Assembly: GCA_027625915.1 (NCBI GenBank)
Contig: JANTQA010000076.1
Coordinates: 1,550,001 to 1,614,000, forward strand
From: Anaeramoeba flamelloides
Taxonomy: Eukaryota; Metamonada; Anaeramoebidae
Length of the DNA stretch: 64,000 nucleotides
Reading direction: 5' to 3'
Made by a program: the position numbers and the translations under genes
Shown: piece by piece, positions 11,775 through 24,360 of the stretch
Position numbering within the stretch: the first letter of the stretch is position 1
Layout: the number at the start of each line of letters is the position of its first letter
Notes under the pieces: model-generated
The model's input: the letters and a program-made list of their open reading frames with translations, nothing else
The model's database searches: none
What the model was told of the DNA's origin: nothing

Positions 11775-14700
11775 TTAATCATTTTCTCTAAACGTGACTT
11801 CGAAAGTCCTAATTTCGCCTGGAACTAATTCCAGTATTTCATCTAAATTTTGGGTTTTAATTGTATCTTGTTTTGGGTTCACAGCTTGCCAATTGTGTAA
11901 ATTAGATTTCCATAATTTCCTTTTGCAGGAGTCGACACTTGACAAGCCTGTTAATGTTGTTTCTGTAGCCGCTGTCACTGTCTTTGGTTGTAATAGATCT
12001 GCCAAATTAGAAAATATTGACTTTTTGACGAAGCTGTTTTCTGTTTCTGGTGTTATTAGATTGTTTACCCTTAACCAAAATTTCTGAGAGTTGGGGCTTT
12101 TTTGTTTCATGGTTAGCAAATGAAGGTAATCTGGGAACTGTGTTTGGATTCCTCGGAAGGAAGGGTTTGACATTGTACTCAAATTCTGATCATAATTTGA
12201 ATACATGATGGAAAGTGGTCTATTATGTAGAAGGGCGTTTTTAGCTCTTTTGCTTTCTTCTTCTTGGATCGTGCCAAAGGACACCCACGTTTTTTGGAAG
12301 GTGACTGATGTGTCCTGGTTCCAATAATGGCGACCGTCGTGATAGTTGTCACGACGAATGTACATTATTTCCAGTTGGCCGGATTTCAATGAAGCTGCGC
12401 CATGCCCGCGATCTGTAATCAAGGTGAGCTGAGTTTTTTCCCTTTTGTTTCTAATAAGTGCTGTGTGCACTAAGGGGCGATACTCTTCACCGGTAAAGCG
12501 TCTATGCTCCTCCTTTTTGAGTTTCCATTCCGAAAATAGTTTCTTCCCAAAGGCATCCGTGTAAAACGCCTTCTCTGTATCCCAATCTGTTTCAAATGAG
12601 CTAACCAGTTGGCACAACTCGGGTACTTCCCCAATTTTCATATCAAGCTCAATGAAAGGTTCATTCTCGTATAGCCTTACAATCTGATAAACGTAATCTG
12701 AAATTGGTTGGTGCACCTCTTGAATGAAACCATTTTTGTCACTTGAGTATCTTTTCAATTTAATTCTAGATCTGGAAACCGCTTTGGAAGGTGTTTTGCT
12801 TATGGACAGTATCCAAGAGGAGTAATCAGATACGCTTCGATAAAATCTAAAGGTTTGATTAAACTTTGTTTCAATATTTGATTTCAAATTTTTGATTTTC
12901 GAGATCTTTCCAGTTTTTTGATCAAAAGTAATCTTATAATATTTATTTGATAAAATATATTCTTCCTTTTCCATTTCCGTTTCCGTTTCCGTTTCCATTT
13001 CCGTTTCCGTTTCCGTTTCCATTTTCCTTTTCGTTTTCGTTTCAGTTTGCTTTTCCATTTCCGTTTCAGTTTCCGTTTCCATTTTGGTTTCCATTTCCTT
13101 TTCTGTTTCAATAATGGGCTCTTCAGATGATAATGTGTTCAACGTATTATAATTGTTCTTCTTGTTGCGATTATTATTGGCATTAGTATCCTGATCATGG
13201 GCCTGATTATAATCTCCAAGAGAAATCTGAAAGGTTTCAAACCCAAGAGGGTCGATCATTACATAAATATATAAATGGTTATTGATGATTGCAATATCTT
13301 GTGAATCCATTTTTTGGCGCTGAAAATAATGAATTTCAAGCTTGGACACATCAAAAGATGAAAACGATTCTAGTTCATGGAGGGGTATCTGAATCCACTG
13401 ATTTCTTTTCCAAGCAAGATTGTTCAGCACCACAAAGATTGCGGATTGGCTCTTCTGTAAGGAGCCTTCAATATTTGTGATGCTCCACTTAAACTCAAAG
13501 CCTTGTGAATCCTGCAATCCTTGTAAAAGCCAATTCATGGTTGGCTCCACACCCGCTTTCGCATTCGCTAAATTCTCAAAGGTGTCCTGTAAAACCTGTG
13601 GTGGGCTTGTCCCTGTGATGGTGTCATGGTGCTGGGCAGTTCCAACTGCATGGCGGAAATTCATAACATTTGCGAAATGGTGATCAACAAGATCCGATCT
13701 CGAGTCTGGTGCAAGGCGTTTCCCCATAGACCAAAAGATGTCAGCCGTTCGAGCGAGGTTAGACATTTTCCGGATTAGGCCTTTTAATTTGGGCCTTTGT
13801 GAATAGTACCCTGTCCAAAATCGATCGCCGTAAAGTCCGTATCCATCAATATAGGGGAAGAAGGACTTTTCTGGCTCCGAGACGGGGAATTCCAAATCTT
13901 GTGCATACAGTTCATCAAAGGCCTCTGTCGCAGTAGCCCATTGAATGTCCATATCATATTCCTCTGGGTGGGAATTGATGTAATCCATCAGCCATGCCAT
14001 GTTTAGGAATCTGCCATAAGCCTGTTGATAGCAAAAATCGCACCCATAGATCTGAATAAGGAAATTATTTTGGAAGGTTTCAGCTTTTTCTTTCATTAAC
14101 GCCACAAAGCGTTCGGCGCGATCTTTGATATTTACACCTGTTACTTCATCGCTGTCGTCATGCTCAAAATGGAAAGATGGAACGTCCCAATATGAGGTGC
14201 CCAAGGTATGAGTAAACTGCCATGGGATATGGGCACGCCCACCGGACAAGAGATCTGATGACGATTCTGGTGCCGAGGAATACGAGGGCCTTGAACGCCA
14301 AATAAACTGAAGAGTTTTGTTTGCAGCCATTCCTTCGTTTTCCAGGTAGCCCACACGAAACATCACAAATCCATCCAAACACATGTCGCTCCACAAGGTG
14401 GGGTTATAGGAGGACATCCCAAAGGGATCAATGTGCCATGCATATTTGGGCATGCGCGTGTTGTCAGCTTCGTCCAGCAGAATGTTCTCACGGAGCCAAG
14501 TGTGCCCGTCAGTCAATTGATCAATTTCGTCTTGGTACATCACATTCGCATTGTCAGACATCACAATACCTCCTCCAACAAGATCCATTCGCTCGTTTTC
14601 AACCAAGCTCCGGAAATTGTCTTTCATCTGCTCACTCGTTTCCTCGTCTCGAAACCACCTCTGAAGGAAAAACGTCTCAACCCAATTAAATCGCAAACTC

Positions 14701-14918
14701 TCATCCTCCATAAGTGCTTTTGTTACAGAGTTGAGAATTGGCTTCACCTTCTTCAGATAATATTCTTCTGCTGTTTTTTGCCACCCGGGATCAAGATGGG
14801 TATGAGGAACCAAGCGGACAACATATTTGGAATCCTTTGCATTATTCATACGTTCCTGAATCAATTTGTTTCGTTTTTTGGTCCTTTCTGAAGTTTTTTG
14901 TTGAAGACGCGAATCTTC

Positions 14919-14959
<41 letters not shown>

Positions 14960-15530
14960 TTGGTTCAGGAGTTGTTGGATCGGTCGTGGTTGTTTTTTTT
15001 TCAGGAGTTGTTTTTGCTGGGTTTGTTGTTGTTGTTGTTGCTTTTTTTGTTTCAGGGGTAGTTGCTGTTGTTGGTTCAGTGTCTGTTGATTCAGTTGTGG
15101 TTGTTTCTGTTTCAGGGGTTATTATTGCTGGAGTTGGTGTTGTGTCTTTGGTGTTACTTTCGTAATCACCATTTTGCTTTCTAAGATTTTCATATCTTGC
15201 TCTTTCTTCAAAATAAAGTTTTTTCCAATATTCATTGGTTTTTTGACAGTCGTCTTTTGGTTCGTCAGTTATATTTATTTTGGTTCTTGATCTTATTAAA
15301 AATGTCGCTGTAATAATGTTGTTTTTGAGGTATGTTTATTTTGTTGATTATTTGTTGTTAATTTGTTATTGTTTGTTGTGAATAGTTTATTGTTTGGTTT
15401 TGATTTTAAGATGTGTTTTTTGAAAAAACAAAGACAACAAAGGAAGAAAAAATAAGTGAGGGAAGTTACAGATAAAAAAGAAAAGCAGAAAAAAAATCGT
15501 AAAATAACGCAGTCTTTGTGAAAAATTCAT
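11775..15530 (-). CDS. Golgi-type alpha-mannosidase II-like glycosidase (GH38), two exons
   Basis: Predicted 1197-residue type II membrane protein that trims alpha-mannose from N-glycans in the secretory pathway. Exon 2 (15307-11775) has the GH38 signatures: HTHLDPGW (zinc ligands His191 and Asp193), WHIDPFG (nucleophile Asp314) and AQHHDTITGT (zinc His580/581). A Thr-rich stem (about residues 75-150, partly a TTG-repeat run) precedes the catalytic domain, and a Glu/Thr/Met repeat insert lies at about 753-803. The exon 2 frame has no ATG before 14849, which would leave no membrane anchor. I place exon 1 at 15530-15470: MNFSQRLRYFTIFFLLFFFI, a short basic tail plus anchor. The intron 15469-15308 (162 nt, GTAACT...TTACAG) joins in frame to STFLIRSRTK. 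The exon lengths sum to a multiple of three. IDPFG is followed by Met where the family usually has His. Gene function is firm; exon 1 is inference. Confidence 0.88.
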
Positions 15531-15969
15531 GAAAGTGTTTCCAAAAAAAACAAAAAGAAGCAAGAACTAATAATAAAAATTGATTAATTTTGGTTTTCCA
15601 TAAAAAAATGAAATACAATTTTTTTTTCAACTGGTTTTTGCCAATTAAATGGTTCAAGTATGAATTGTTGAACCTTTTTTTCCTTTTCAAAACACTTTAT
15701 TAAATTTTAATTGATTAATGGCCCACTTGAATCAAAAACTAAACTTAATACACCCTCTCATTTGATGTTTTGAATTAAATAAAGTACTATACCAATAACA
15801 TGATCACTGTGAGTCTTATATTCGACCTCTAATGTCTTTTTTGTCTTAATGTATTTCACGACACGTGATTTTTCTCAATTGTAAATTTTGGTTTTTGTTG
15901 TTGAAAATTTGCAATTGAGCTAAACCATTTTACATTTCCAATTTCGAAATATTATCCAACAAGATTTTT
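15531..15969. other. Upstream region of the mannosidase gene
   Basis: A+T-rich, with no other gene seen. It should hold the promoter, but no specific element could be identified. Confidence 0.4.
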
Positions 15970-16720
15970 AAGGGTCAGTCATTGATAATGGATTTGCCCC
16001 ATACTCAAGGAGTAACTTGAAACCTAAAAAGGGTATTGTGAAATTGTCCTTTAATTGATTGACAAAATTGAAATAACAAAGAAAAAATCTTGAGAGGATC
16101 TCATACTTATAAAATTTAAATCAACAAAAATTCAATCAAAAATAGTTTAACAGGATCACTTAAAAAAAATCAATTAAAAATAAAAAAATTGAGAGGATCC
16201 CATTGGCAAAAAATTCAATTCACAAAAAAAAAGTTAAAAGAATTATCAATTCCAAAAAATCAAAATTTTGAAAACAAAAATTACTTTTTACTTTTTTTTA
16301 AATTGTCGAAAGGGTTAAATATCTTCAATTTAAAATAAATTGGTTTCTTTAAAAACCCAATGAATTTAATTTAATTTAATCCAATTTTAGGGTATTTTAC
16401 AACTCTCTATATTTGACCAAGTAAGAATTTTGTAATTTTCTTTAGAAAAAAATAACTCATTCAAGAAAGGGAAAAAAAAATTTTGAAATCTCAAAAAGTC
16501 ATAAAAGACTTACATTTCAAAATCAATACAGGTGTTTTTAAAATAATAAATCACAAGATTTCTAATTAGAAATTGAGTGTCTCTATTTGGCAATTTTTTC
16601 TAAAAAATGTCATTTTATTTTATTGTTGATTTTTGGAGATCGATCGCACTTCACATATTTGTTATTTTTTAATTGGATACGGTCTCTCATAAAAATTCAA
16701 AAAATTGTTTTTGTTTCATT
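15970..16720 (+). repeat. Dispersed repeat, copy 1
   Basis: Matches 32960-33660 in the same orientation over scattered blocks, including GAGAGGATCCCATTGGC / GAGATCTCATTTGGCC and AATTCAATTC...CAATTCCAAAAA. Too diverged to define ends; no coding capacity. Confidence 0.45.
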
Positions 16721-17038
16721 ACATTACAGAAAATTAATTTCAGCAGTAATCACTAGACCTTTAAAACAAAAATTTCCTTCAAAAATGCTAATCAAGTTTA
16801 TCTTTCCACTAAAATGTAAAATATTGAAAAAATACATAACTTGAAAATAATCCAGGAAAATAGTTTTAATTGTTAATATTCAAGAATTTGTTGTTTAATT
16901 GCTGAACAATTTTTTTTATTTTAAGAATCAAACTTTGAAAATTATAATTCATCTAACATTTATTAGAATGTGGAATTAATGATAGTATACGTGTTCAAAA
17001 TATTATTCAATCAATCAAAAAACAAAATAAAAATATTT

Positions 17039-17233
17039 CAATCAGTTCCACTTTTAAGGCACAAACTTTCAACAAAATTTAAGGAACAAAAAAAATCTCA
17101 AATTTTAGAACAAATTTTGTAATTTGTTTTTACAAATTATTTTACTCGAATCTGAATTTTTTGACTTAATTTGAGATTTTTTTTGTGCCTTAAATTTTGT
17201 TGAAAGTTTGTGCCTTAAAAGTGGAACTGACTG
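17039..17233. mobile_element. Mariner-like MITE (CAGTCAGTTCCAC family)
   Basis: Ends CAATCAGTTCCACTTTTAAG and CTTAAAAGTGGAACTGACTG with TA at the right edge. Inner motifs GGCACAAACTTTCAAC and GTTGAAAGTTTGTGCC are also inverted. Well preserved, hence relatively recent. Confidence 0.75.
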
Positions 17234-17402
17234 TATATTTTCAAAAATCTCAGGCAAACCTTTGCAAAACTCTAATTTTTCCAAAATGAGCAAATATTTT
17301 AAGGTTATCAAATTATTAAACTGCACACTCTTTATATACTACACTTGACTGAACTTTTGGTAGATTTATTGGTAAATTCATAAAAAATTTAGATTACTGT
17401 TA

Positions 17403-17600
17403 CAAATAGTTCCGTTTTTAAGGCACAAACTTACAACGAAATTTAAGGCACAAAAATAATCTCAAAATAAGGCACAAAATTCAAATTCTAGTAAAATAAT
17501 TTGTGTAAAAAAAAAATTGCAAAAAATGTGCTTTAATTTTGAGATTTTTTAGTGCCTTACATTTCATTGAAAATTTATGTCCTGAAAGGAGAACTAACTG
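17403..17600. mobile_element. Mariner-like MITE, second tandem neighbour
   Basis: Same family as the element 170 bp to its left, with TA on both sides (17401-17402 and 17601-17602). Ends CAAATAGTTCCGTTTTTAAG and GGAGAACTAACTG are more diverged, so it appears older than its neighbour. Confidence 0.7.
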
Positions 17601-18809
17601 TAGATTTCTGATAATTTTATTATCAAAAAAGCGAAATTCTTTTAAATATCAAATAAGAAAACTCTCTCTGAAAATATTGACTTAATTTTTGATTATTCTT
17701 GTGATAAAAAAAAAAATCAAATTGAAAAAAAAATGATATTTTTAATCATTGGAAAATTTTGGAAATTTTTTCAACAGAATTTTTTTACAAATTTAAACGA
17801 TTTAGAAAATTGTTCGAGTTGGATTAATAGTTGATTTTTTTTTTAATTTTTAATGTTTTTTTTATTTTAAAAATTTATAAAATATAGACATAAAATAAAC
17901 AATATTATTGAATTTAAGATCATAGATCTAAAATTATTTTTAAAAATCTTGATTAATTTATATTAACAAATTCAATTTTCACAAAGATTTGTTTTCAGTT
18001 TTTTTGGCACAAAAAAATTAAAAATAAAAGCCTTTTTTTTTTTTTTTAATTTATGAAGATTATTTTAGTTTCTTTGAATAATATTATGTAAGTTAATTTA
18101 TATTTTTTAAATTTTTGAATTGATTATTTTTCTTTTTAAGAAGTTTTTATTGATTTAATTCCAAAGGAATAAATGAAATTATTTTGGAATTTTTTTATTG
18201 TGGTGTCAAATAATTTTTATTATTTGGATTGATATTTTCATAAATTATTGATATTAAAATTTTAATACTGTTTTAGCTATATAAAAAATGAATTTAATTT
18301 TTTTCTTAATTCAATATTTATTCAAATATTCTAAAATAACGATAAAAAATTCTTAATAATATCTTTTTTAATTTATTTATTTATCATAATATTTACACCA
18401 GTTAAGGATTATTTTTAATAAAACAATATATTGAATATTAATCATAATTATTATAATAAAATTTATAATTTGAACAATTAATATATATATATATATATAT
18501 AAATATATATAGAATAAAAAATATTATTATTTTTGTAGTATTATCAAAAAAAAAATAAAATTAAAATAAAATAATTTAAGTTTGGACTATTTTGATGATT
18601 TAATATAATAAAAATTTGAATTAAGATAAAATAAAGAAAAATAAATTTATATAATAGGGATATCAAATCATCTTTTAAATTCATTACTTGATGAAATTTT
18701 ATGTAAAACAGAAAGAAAAGATATATATATATATATATCTAAATAAGGTAAATCGTAAAAAGTGTGGCATTTTTTTTTTTTTACATTTCATAAAAAATCT
18801 TCTTTATTA
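17601..18809. other. A+T-rich spacer with microsatellites
   Basis: No gene. Contains (TA)n runs at about 18482-18502 and 18721-18740. Confidence 0.6.
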
Positions 18810-19384
18810 TTATTATTATTGATGGAAGAAGTATAAATTACACTCTAGATGCCCCTTAACTTGAATTTCCTCAAAGGCAATTTTGGCGTAAAAATAAATT
18901 TCACGATTGTTCAATGGAAAGATATGCCCATTTTTTTTATGTTTTAAAAGCAAAAAGTAAAAAAATGAAAAGAAAAAAGGAAAAATGAAAAAAGTAAAAA
19001 GAAAAAGAAAAAGAAATTTTAAAAGGGTTTATAAGAAGCAATTGGTAAAAAATCGAAATAAAAAACTGATACTATCTTCAATTAAGGACTCCGAAAAACA
19101 CGGCCACGATACTTTTGGTTGATTTAATTTAATTTGATAATTGATAATGAATATTCATTTGGGATCGTTGTCTAAGCTTTTATAATTTCTTTTTTCTTTT
19201 TGATCTTATTTGATTTAAACCTTTGGTCATTTTTAGCCTCTGCTTTTTTATGTTTATTTTCAAGTTACTCACACTTTCTTGTTTCAGTAACACAGTTTTA
19301 GTAAGTAACCACTTACTCTTTTTCCTTTGCAACTCTTCTTTACAATATAAAGAAGATCCAGCCGGGGAAAATGGAAATAAAAAT
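18810..19384 (-). mobile_element. Non-autonomous retroposon carrying the LINE 3' tail, copy A
   Basis: A 575-bp insertion read on the minus strand. It is flanked by a 17-bp target duplication, AAAAATCTTCTTTATTA at 18793-18809 and AAAAATCATCTTTATTA at 385-401 of the 19 kb block (19385-19401), with one mismatch. The 3' end is the hairpin tail found at the end of the LINE copies (complement of 18830-18925), followed by an AAT microsatellite. The 5' 450 bp are unrelated to the LINE and match copy B at 23504. There is no coding frame and no clear pol III promoter. Transmission by the LINE machinery is inferred from the shared tail. Confidence 0.8.
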
Positions 19385-20059
19385 AAAAATCATCTTTATT
19401 AGTGAAGTTAATTTGTGAATTAACAATATCAAATTAAGTTTGATATTAATACCAGTTGAATCAATAACTAAGGTATTTATTTCAAAGTATGTTATTTTAA
19501 ATATTTCCAAAAAAACAATTAAAAGTGAAACTGACTGTAAATGTTTTTAGAGAAAACAATGTACAACCAATTTCAATAAAAAACTGGAAATATAAAAAAG
19601 GTAAAAATGATCTTTTAAGAAATAATATATATTTAGATGTTTTTAATTCTATTTGAAAATTTTACGGTGTTAAAAAAGTTATGAGCGCGATTTTTTCAAT
19701 CAAAAAGATAATAATAAATACCGATTTTCACTACTTAAGAAATATCAGATTAAATTGAGATTAGAAATTTTAATATCTTTTATTTATGTCATATAATACC
19801 AAGAAATACTTTGAATTATTATCAAAAACCTGTAAATGGAAGTTAATTATTTTATATATTTAAATACTTTTTTGAATATTTTTTTTAATAGATAAATTTT
19901 AAAATAAATTTGCGCTACTTTCTTGGAAATAACTTTTATATATAAACTTTGTTTCAGTTAAAGTGATCCAACATTTTTTTCAAATATCAAATATTTTTTA
20001 TAATTGACAATTGGAAGATTAAATAAGATAAAAGTAGAATAACCAACATAAAAAACTAA
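19385..20059. other. Intergenic DNA, no gene seen
   Basis: Contains one stray half-end of the mariner-like MITE family (AAAAGTGAAACTGACTGTA at about 19521-19539) without a partner. Confidence 0.5.
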
Positions 20060-20610
20060 ACTCTTTTTCAAAAATTGTTACTCACCTGAAATAATAAATT
20101 GAAAAAAAGAATTATCCTTTAGTATTCAAGAAAAATTAATAACTAAATATGATTTGTAATTCACTTTTAAGTCATTTTAAATCTATAAAAGCCTGATATA
20201 TTAAAAATTAAAAAAAATAAAACCAAAAACTAAAAAAAAGCGAGTAACAATTTTTGAAAAGAGCATTACGGATTTTTTATTACTGAACTTTCACTGAAAA
20301 AAAGTTGAACATAAGATTTTTTATGAATAATTAAATCCTTTTTCAAAGACATTACATAGTCGAAATTTTCTTAGTGATTATTTTTCTTTTCGAAGATCTA
20401 TTTTTTTTTTCCACATGATCTTTGACAAAAAAAAAAAAAAAAAGAAATCAAAAAGAAAAACAAAAATTCGAAAAAGAAAAAGAAAAATTTGCAAAATTAA
20501 GAAAAAATGATTCTTGATCCAAAAATTTGAAAATATTTTTTTGTTAAGAATATGGAATAAACCCTCAAAAAAACTCCCATTAACATTATAAAGTGAGTAA
20601 AAATTTATGA
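20060..20610. repeat. Dispersed repeat, second copy of 4260-4900
   Basis: Left part bounded by TTCAAAAATTGTTACTC and GAGTAACAATTTTTGAA (about 20062-20263); the right part shares GACATTACATAGTC and the following purine tract with the first copy. No coding capacity. Confidence 0.55.
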
Positions 20611-21063
20611 AAAATAGTTTAGTTGATATTCCCAATAAAATAAAACTAATAAATCAATAGGCTTTCTTAAAAATAGAAAAACTTAAATTCTTCATTCCCT
20701 ATTGAAAAAAACATCAATGCTCATTTTGTTCTCCTATTGAATATCCAAATAAAATACCAATAGAAATAGATAAAAAATGATTTCTCTACAATCATTTTCA
20801 CACTTTCAGTAACATTAGAATAACACATTTTTACCAAGTTACTATTGATCTTACAACTATAATAAAAAAAAATTTTACAATTATGAAAAAAAAAAATCGA
20901 AAAAAAAAAAAAAATGAGAAAAAAAATGTTAAAAATTTTGAAATTTTAATAAATGAATTTTTTCTTCTAATATCCATTTAAACCCTTTGAACACATTTAA
21001 TTTGTCGATTCTAACTAGACCACTTTGACTGAAAAATTATATATATATATATATATATAATTA

Positions 21064-21587
21064 AACCCCATTCCAAATTTTTGGACACACCCAAAATCAA
21101 CAATAGGCAACAAATAAAACTCAATTTATTATATTTTTTCCAAACCTTATTCAAAACCACATTTAAGTGAAATAGTATTAGTGTTTTTATAAGTAATCAT
21201 TTTCATCCAAATAAAAGAAAAAAATATAAAAAGAAAAAATCAGATCGCTGTGTACACCATAATGAAACAAGCTGAATAAAAAAATATATTGTAAAATTTG
21301 TTGAAATTTCACCAGGAAATTTTGATCGATCAAAGGATAAAATACCAACTAATTGCCTGTGATTTTTTTATTTAACCAACTCAACATTAACTTTCTATCA
21401 ACCATTCAAAAAAATTTCTAGATCTAACAAAAGTGATTACATAACTGGAAAAAAGGAAATGAAAACAAAACAAAAAAGATAAAAAATGAAATAGTTTGTA
21501 AAATCAAAAATTATTTCAAAATTGAATAAAAAGTGTGGTGTTGTTATTCTTTCAACTTTTTAGACTGTATAAAATTTTTGAATTTAA
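21064..21587 (+). mobile_element. GATCGATC-family MITE, copy 5
   Basis: Ends CCCCATTCCAAATTTTTGG and AAAATTTTTGAATTT; core TTTTGATCGATCAAAGG at 21317. Closest to copy 2 at 8646, including AGATCGNTGTGT in both. Confidence 0.65.
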
Positions 21588-21932
21588 TTAAAAAATAATA
21601 ATAGTAAAAGAAGGATAATATACATACACACATATATATATATTAAAACCAAATTTCAAAATTACGGGCAAACTTGATTATTTTTTTTTTTTCTTTTTTC
21701 ATTTGTCTTTCAAAAAATAAAATGATTATAATATATTTTTATAATATATATATATTGAATATTATTTGGAGTCACTTTAGTAAAATAGATTATTATTAAA
21801 AAAAAAAAACCAATTACATTAAACAAATTTTTTTTTTATGAAAAATCTGCCCCTATTTTTGAAATTTGGCTTATGTTATTGTTAATGTTTAAGTTTCTTA
21901 ATCGAACTCATACATTGTGTTGTAAAAAAAAA

Positions 21933-22655
21933 TTATCTGAAAATTAATTCAAATCTAAAACTAGATTGTTGATCCAAACCAAAATATTCCACACAATCCG
22001 TTAATTGATTAATCAATTTTTTATCAAAGTTTTCAACAAGATTCAAATCTACTGTACCTAAATAAATATATTTCATAACTAATAGTACCACTTCAAAAGA
22101 TTTTCCCGAATAATCTTTAATCTGACTTAATTCATACGAGTCTTTTGATGAGAAAAATAACCCTTTAAACAGCTGGCTGCGAGCCTGTAAAACCATTTTA
22201 TGAACTTTAATTGGTTTATTTTCAACAATTATTGTAAAATCTTTTGAATTATCATCATTCCATAATTCTGATAATGTATCTTTTAAAGCGATCGATAAAT
22301 GGGATTTTGGTAATTGGAATTTTTTGAATAATTCATGCAATAAAGTCAACATTTTTTCTGATTTAGGTATTTCATTTGAATAAACCCAATTTAATAAACT
22401 GGAAACTACTTCTCGGTCTTGTTGTTTAAGTATTGTATCAACTATTTCAAATTTGAGACCTAATCGCTTCTCAATGATAAGCTTATGAACAAGAATGTTA
22501 CCACATATTTTAATATCAGAAAAGTCACCAGTTTCAAAAAAATTTTTAAAATCTGAAGATAACATATTAAAGTTGATATTCATAATGTTTGTAACGAAAT
22601 TTTTTGTAAATTCTTTTTGAAAGGAAAGAAAATCATTCCAAGATTTATTGTCAAA
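21933..22655 (-). CDS. Double-BTB/POZ domain protein
   Basis: Two BTB folds in tandem. The first (about residues 10-70 from the ATG) has GDFSDIKICGNILVHKLII, the typical D-hydrophobic strand then V-H-K helix start; the second has SKDFTIIVENKPIKVHKMVL and ends near MKYIYLGTVDL. BTB domains mediate dimerisation and often recruit Cul3; the role here is not known. The ATG at 22583 gives 216 residues, but the frame stays open upstream to an acceptor-like ACAATAG at 22656, adding FDNKSWNDFLSFQKEF. The second BTB gene of this window also has a Lys-Ser-Trp motif just before its first BTB, so the extra stretch is probably coding and 5' exons are missing. No RCC1 or kelch repeat was found upstream. Confidence 0.75.
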   Translation of the reverse strand, partial: FDNKSWNDFLSFQKEFTKNFVTNIMNINFNMLSSDFKNFFETGDFSDIKICGNILVHKLIIEKRLGLKFEIVDTILKQQDREVVSSLLNWVYSNEIPKSEKMLTLLHELFKKFQLPKSHLSIALKDTLSELWNDDNSKDFTIIVENKPIKVHKMVLQARSQLFKGLFFSSKDSYELSQIKDYSGKSFEVVLLVMKYIYLGTVDLNLVENFDKKLINQLTDCVEYFGLDQQSSFRFELIFR

Positions 22656-23333
22656 CTATTGTAATAATAAAAACAAAAAAAAAATAATTAGAAGAAGAAT
22701 GAAAATAAGACTGGAAACAAAATAAATCGTGAAAAAGATTATTATTATTATTATTATAAGAATAAAAATAATGAAATATATATTTTCACGAAAAGATGAT
22801 TTAAAAACCAACAATATTATTACAGAAATTTAAACCAATAATATACTTCATAATACAATCAAAATCTAGAATAAAGACATTTTAAAAAAGTCAGTACTCT
22901 TATAGAAGTTTTAGGAGTTTACTATTTGAAAAAAATAATTTGGTTTTCAAATTTTCGGACAAAGAATTTCACATTATAAGAATTATTTTTATTGTTTATT
23001 AATTGTTGATTTAAATTACATATACCCCTACGACCCAAAAAACACGAAAAATGGAAAATTGAACAAATATCTTCCATTAAAATAATTAAAAAAACTTTAT
23101 GAAAAAATAAAAATAAATAAAGTTTCCATAACTTTTTCTTCAAAACATTTTTTGCCAAAATGATTGAATTCAAACTTAAAATTATGTAAATTTTTAGATA
23201 CAATATCTTTGTTTAACTCATTTACTAAAACAAATTCGAAATTATGGGAATTTTATTTTCACAAAAGGGACTAATTTGGTCTTCAAATGTTTTTTTATTT
23301 TTAAATGGTAAAATTAAAAAAAAAGTTATTTAA
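22656..23333. other. Spacer upstream of the double-BTB gene
   Basis: Should contain the missing 5' exons or promoter of the BTB gene. Short open stretches on the minus strand (22922-23203) are not convincing. An ATT microsatellite lies at about 22738-22757. Confidence 0.4.
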
Positions 23334-23503
23334 GGGATTAGCGTCACCATAGATTTCTCTATAATCAAAGTATGTTGTAATTGGGTGCAAATGATATTAG
23401 TGCGCCATTGCTCAAATAGCTCTAAAAAATCTATTATAAATCTTATTGCACAATAAATTATTAAATTTTTTACTAATGATCACTATTAAAAAAGTTTTAT
23501 TTT

Positions 23504-24081
23504 ATTTTTTTCCATTTTTCCCCTGGCTGAATCTTCTTTATATTGGGAAGAAGAGTTACAAAGGAAAAAGATCAAGTGGTTACTTACTAATACTGTGACA
23601 CTGAAACACGAAAGTATGCGTTACTTGAAAATAAAAACTAAAAAGCAAAGGCTGAAATGACCAAAGGTTGAAAGCAAATAAGATCAAAAAAAAAAAAGAA
23701 AAGAAATTACAACAATTAAATAACGATCCCCAAGTGAACATTCATGATCAATTATCAAATTATTAAATCAACCAAAAGTATCGTGGCTGTGATTTTGGGA
23801 GTTCTTAATTAAAGATAGCATTGTTTTTTTTTTTTTTTTGATTTTTTACCAATTGCTTCTTATAAACCCTTTTTAAATTTCTTTTTTTTTTTTTTTATTT
23901 TTTTCATTTTTCCTTTTTTCTTTTCAATTTTTGGCTTTCACTTTTTAAACATAAAAAAAAATGGGTATGTCTTTCCCTTGAACAATCGTGAAATCTATGA
24001 TTTTACGCTTAAATTACCTTTGAGGAAATTTAAGTAAAAGGACATCTAGAGTGTAATTTACACTTCTTCCATCAATAAATA
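23504..24081 (+). mobile_element. Non-autonomous retroposon carrying the LINE 3' tail, copy B
   Basis: A 578-bp insertion with a perfect 16-bp target duplication, AAAAAAGTTTTATTTT at 23488-23503 and 24082-24097. The empty site survives in the paralogous element near 34390-34410. The last 100 bp are the LINE-type hairpin tail (CGTGAAATC/GATTTTACG, CTTAAATT/AATTTAAG, GTGTAATTTACAC) and an AATAAAT end. The 5' part begins with T-rich DNA then CCCCTGGCTGAATC and matches copy A. Confidence 0.85.
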
Positions 24082-24360
24082 AAAAAAGTTTTATTTTGAA
24101 AAAATTTTTTTTTAATTCCTTTTCCAAATCTAAAAATAGAACCTCAAAATAATAGTATTCTGGTATTTAATAATTTAGATTAAGAACTTCCAAAAGTTAC
24201 TTTTTTTCGAAATTTTTTAATTCAAAAGATTAACTCAATAATCATTCAGAAATAAACTTAAAGACTGATTAGTTTTGTTTTCTTTTGATAAAGATACTTA
24301 TATCATCAATATATTTGCATGATTTGAGAAATAATTAGTCAAAAAAAATTTATTAGTTAA

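Noticed and set aside
14898-15089. Plus-strand Cys- or Leu-rich proteins
   Set aside because: They are the opposite-strand reading of the Thr-rich stem (TTG repeats) of the mannosidase.
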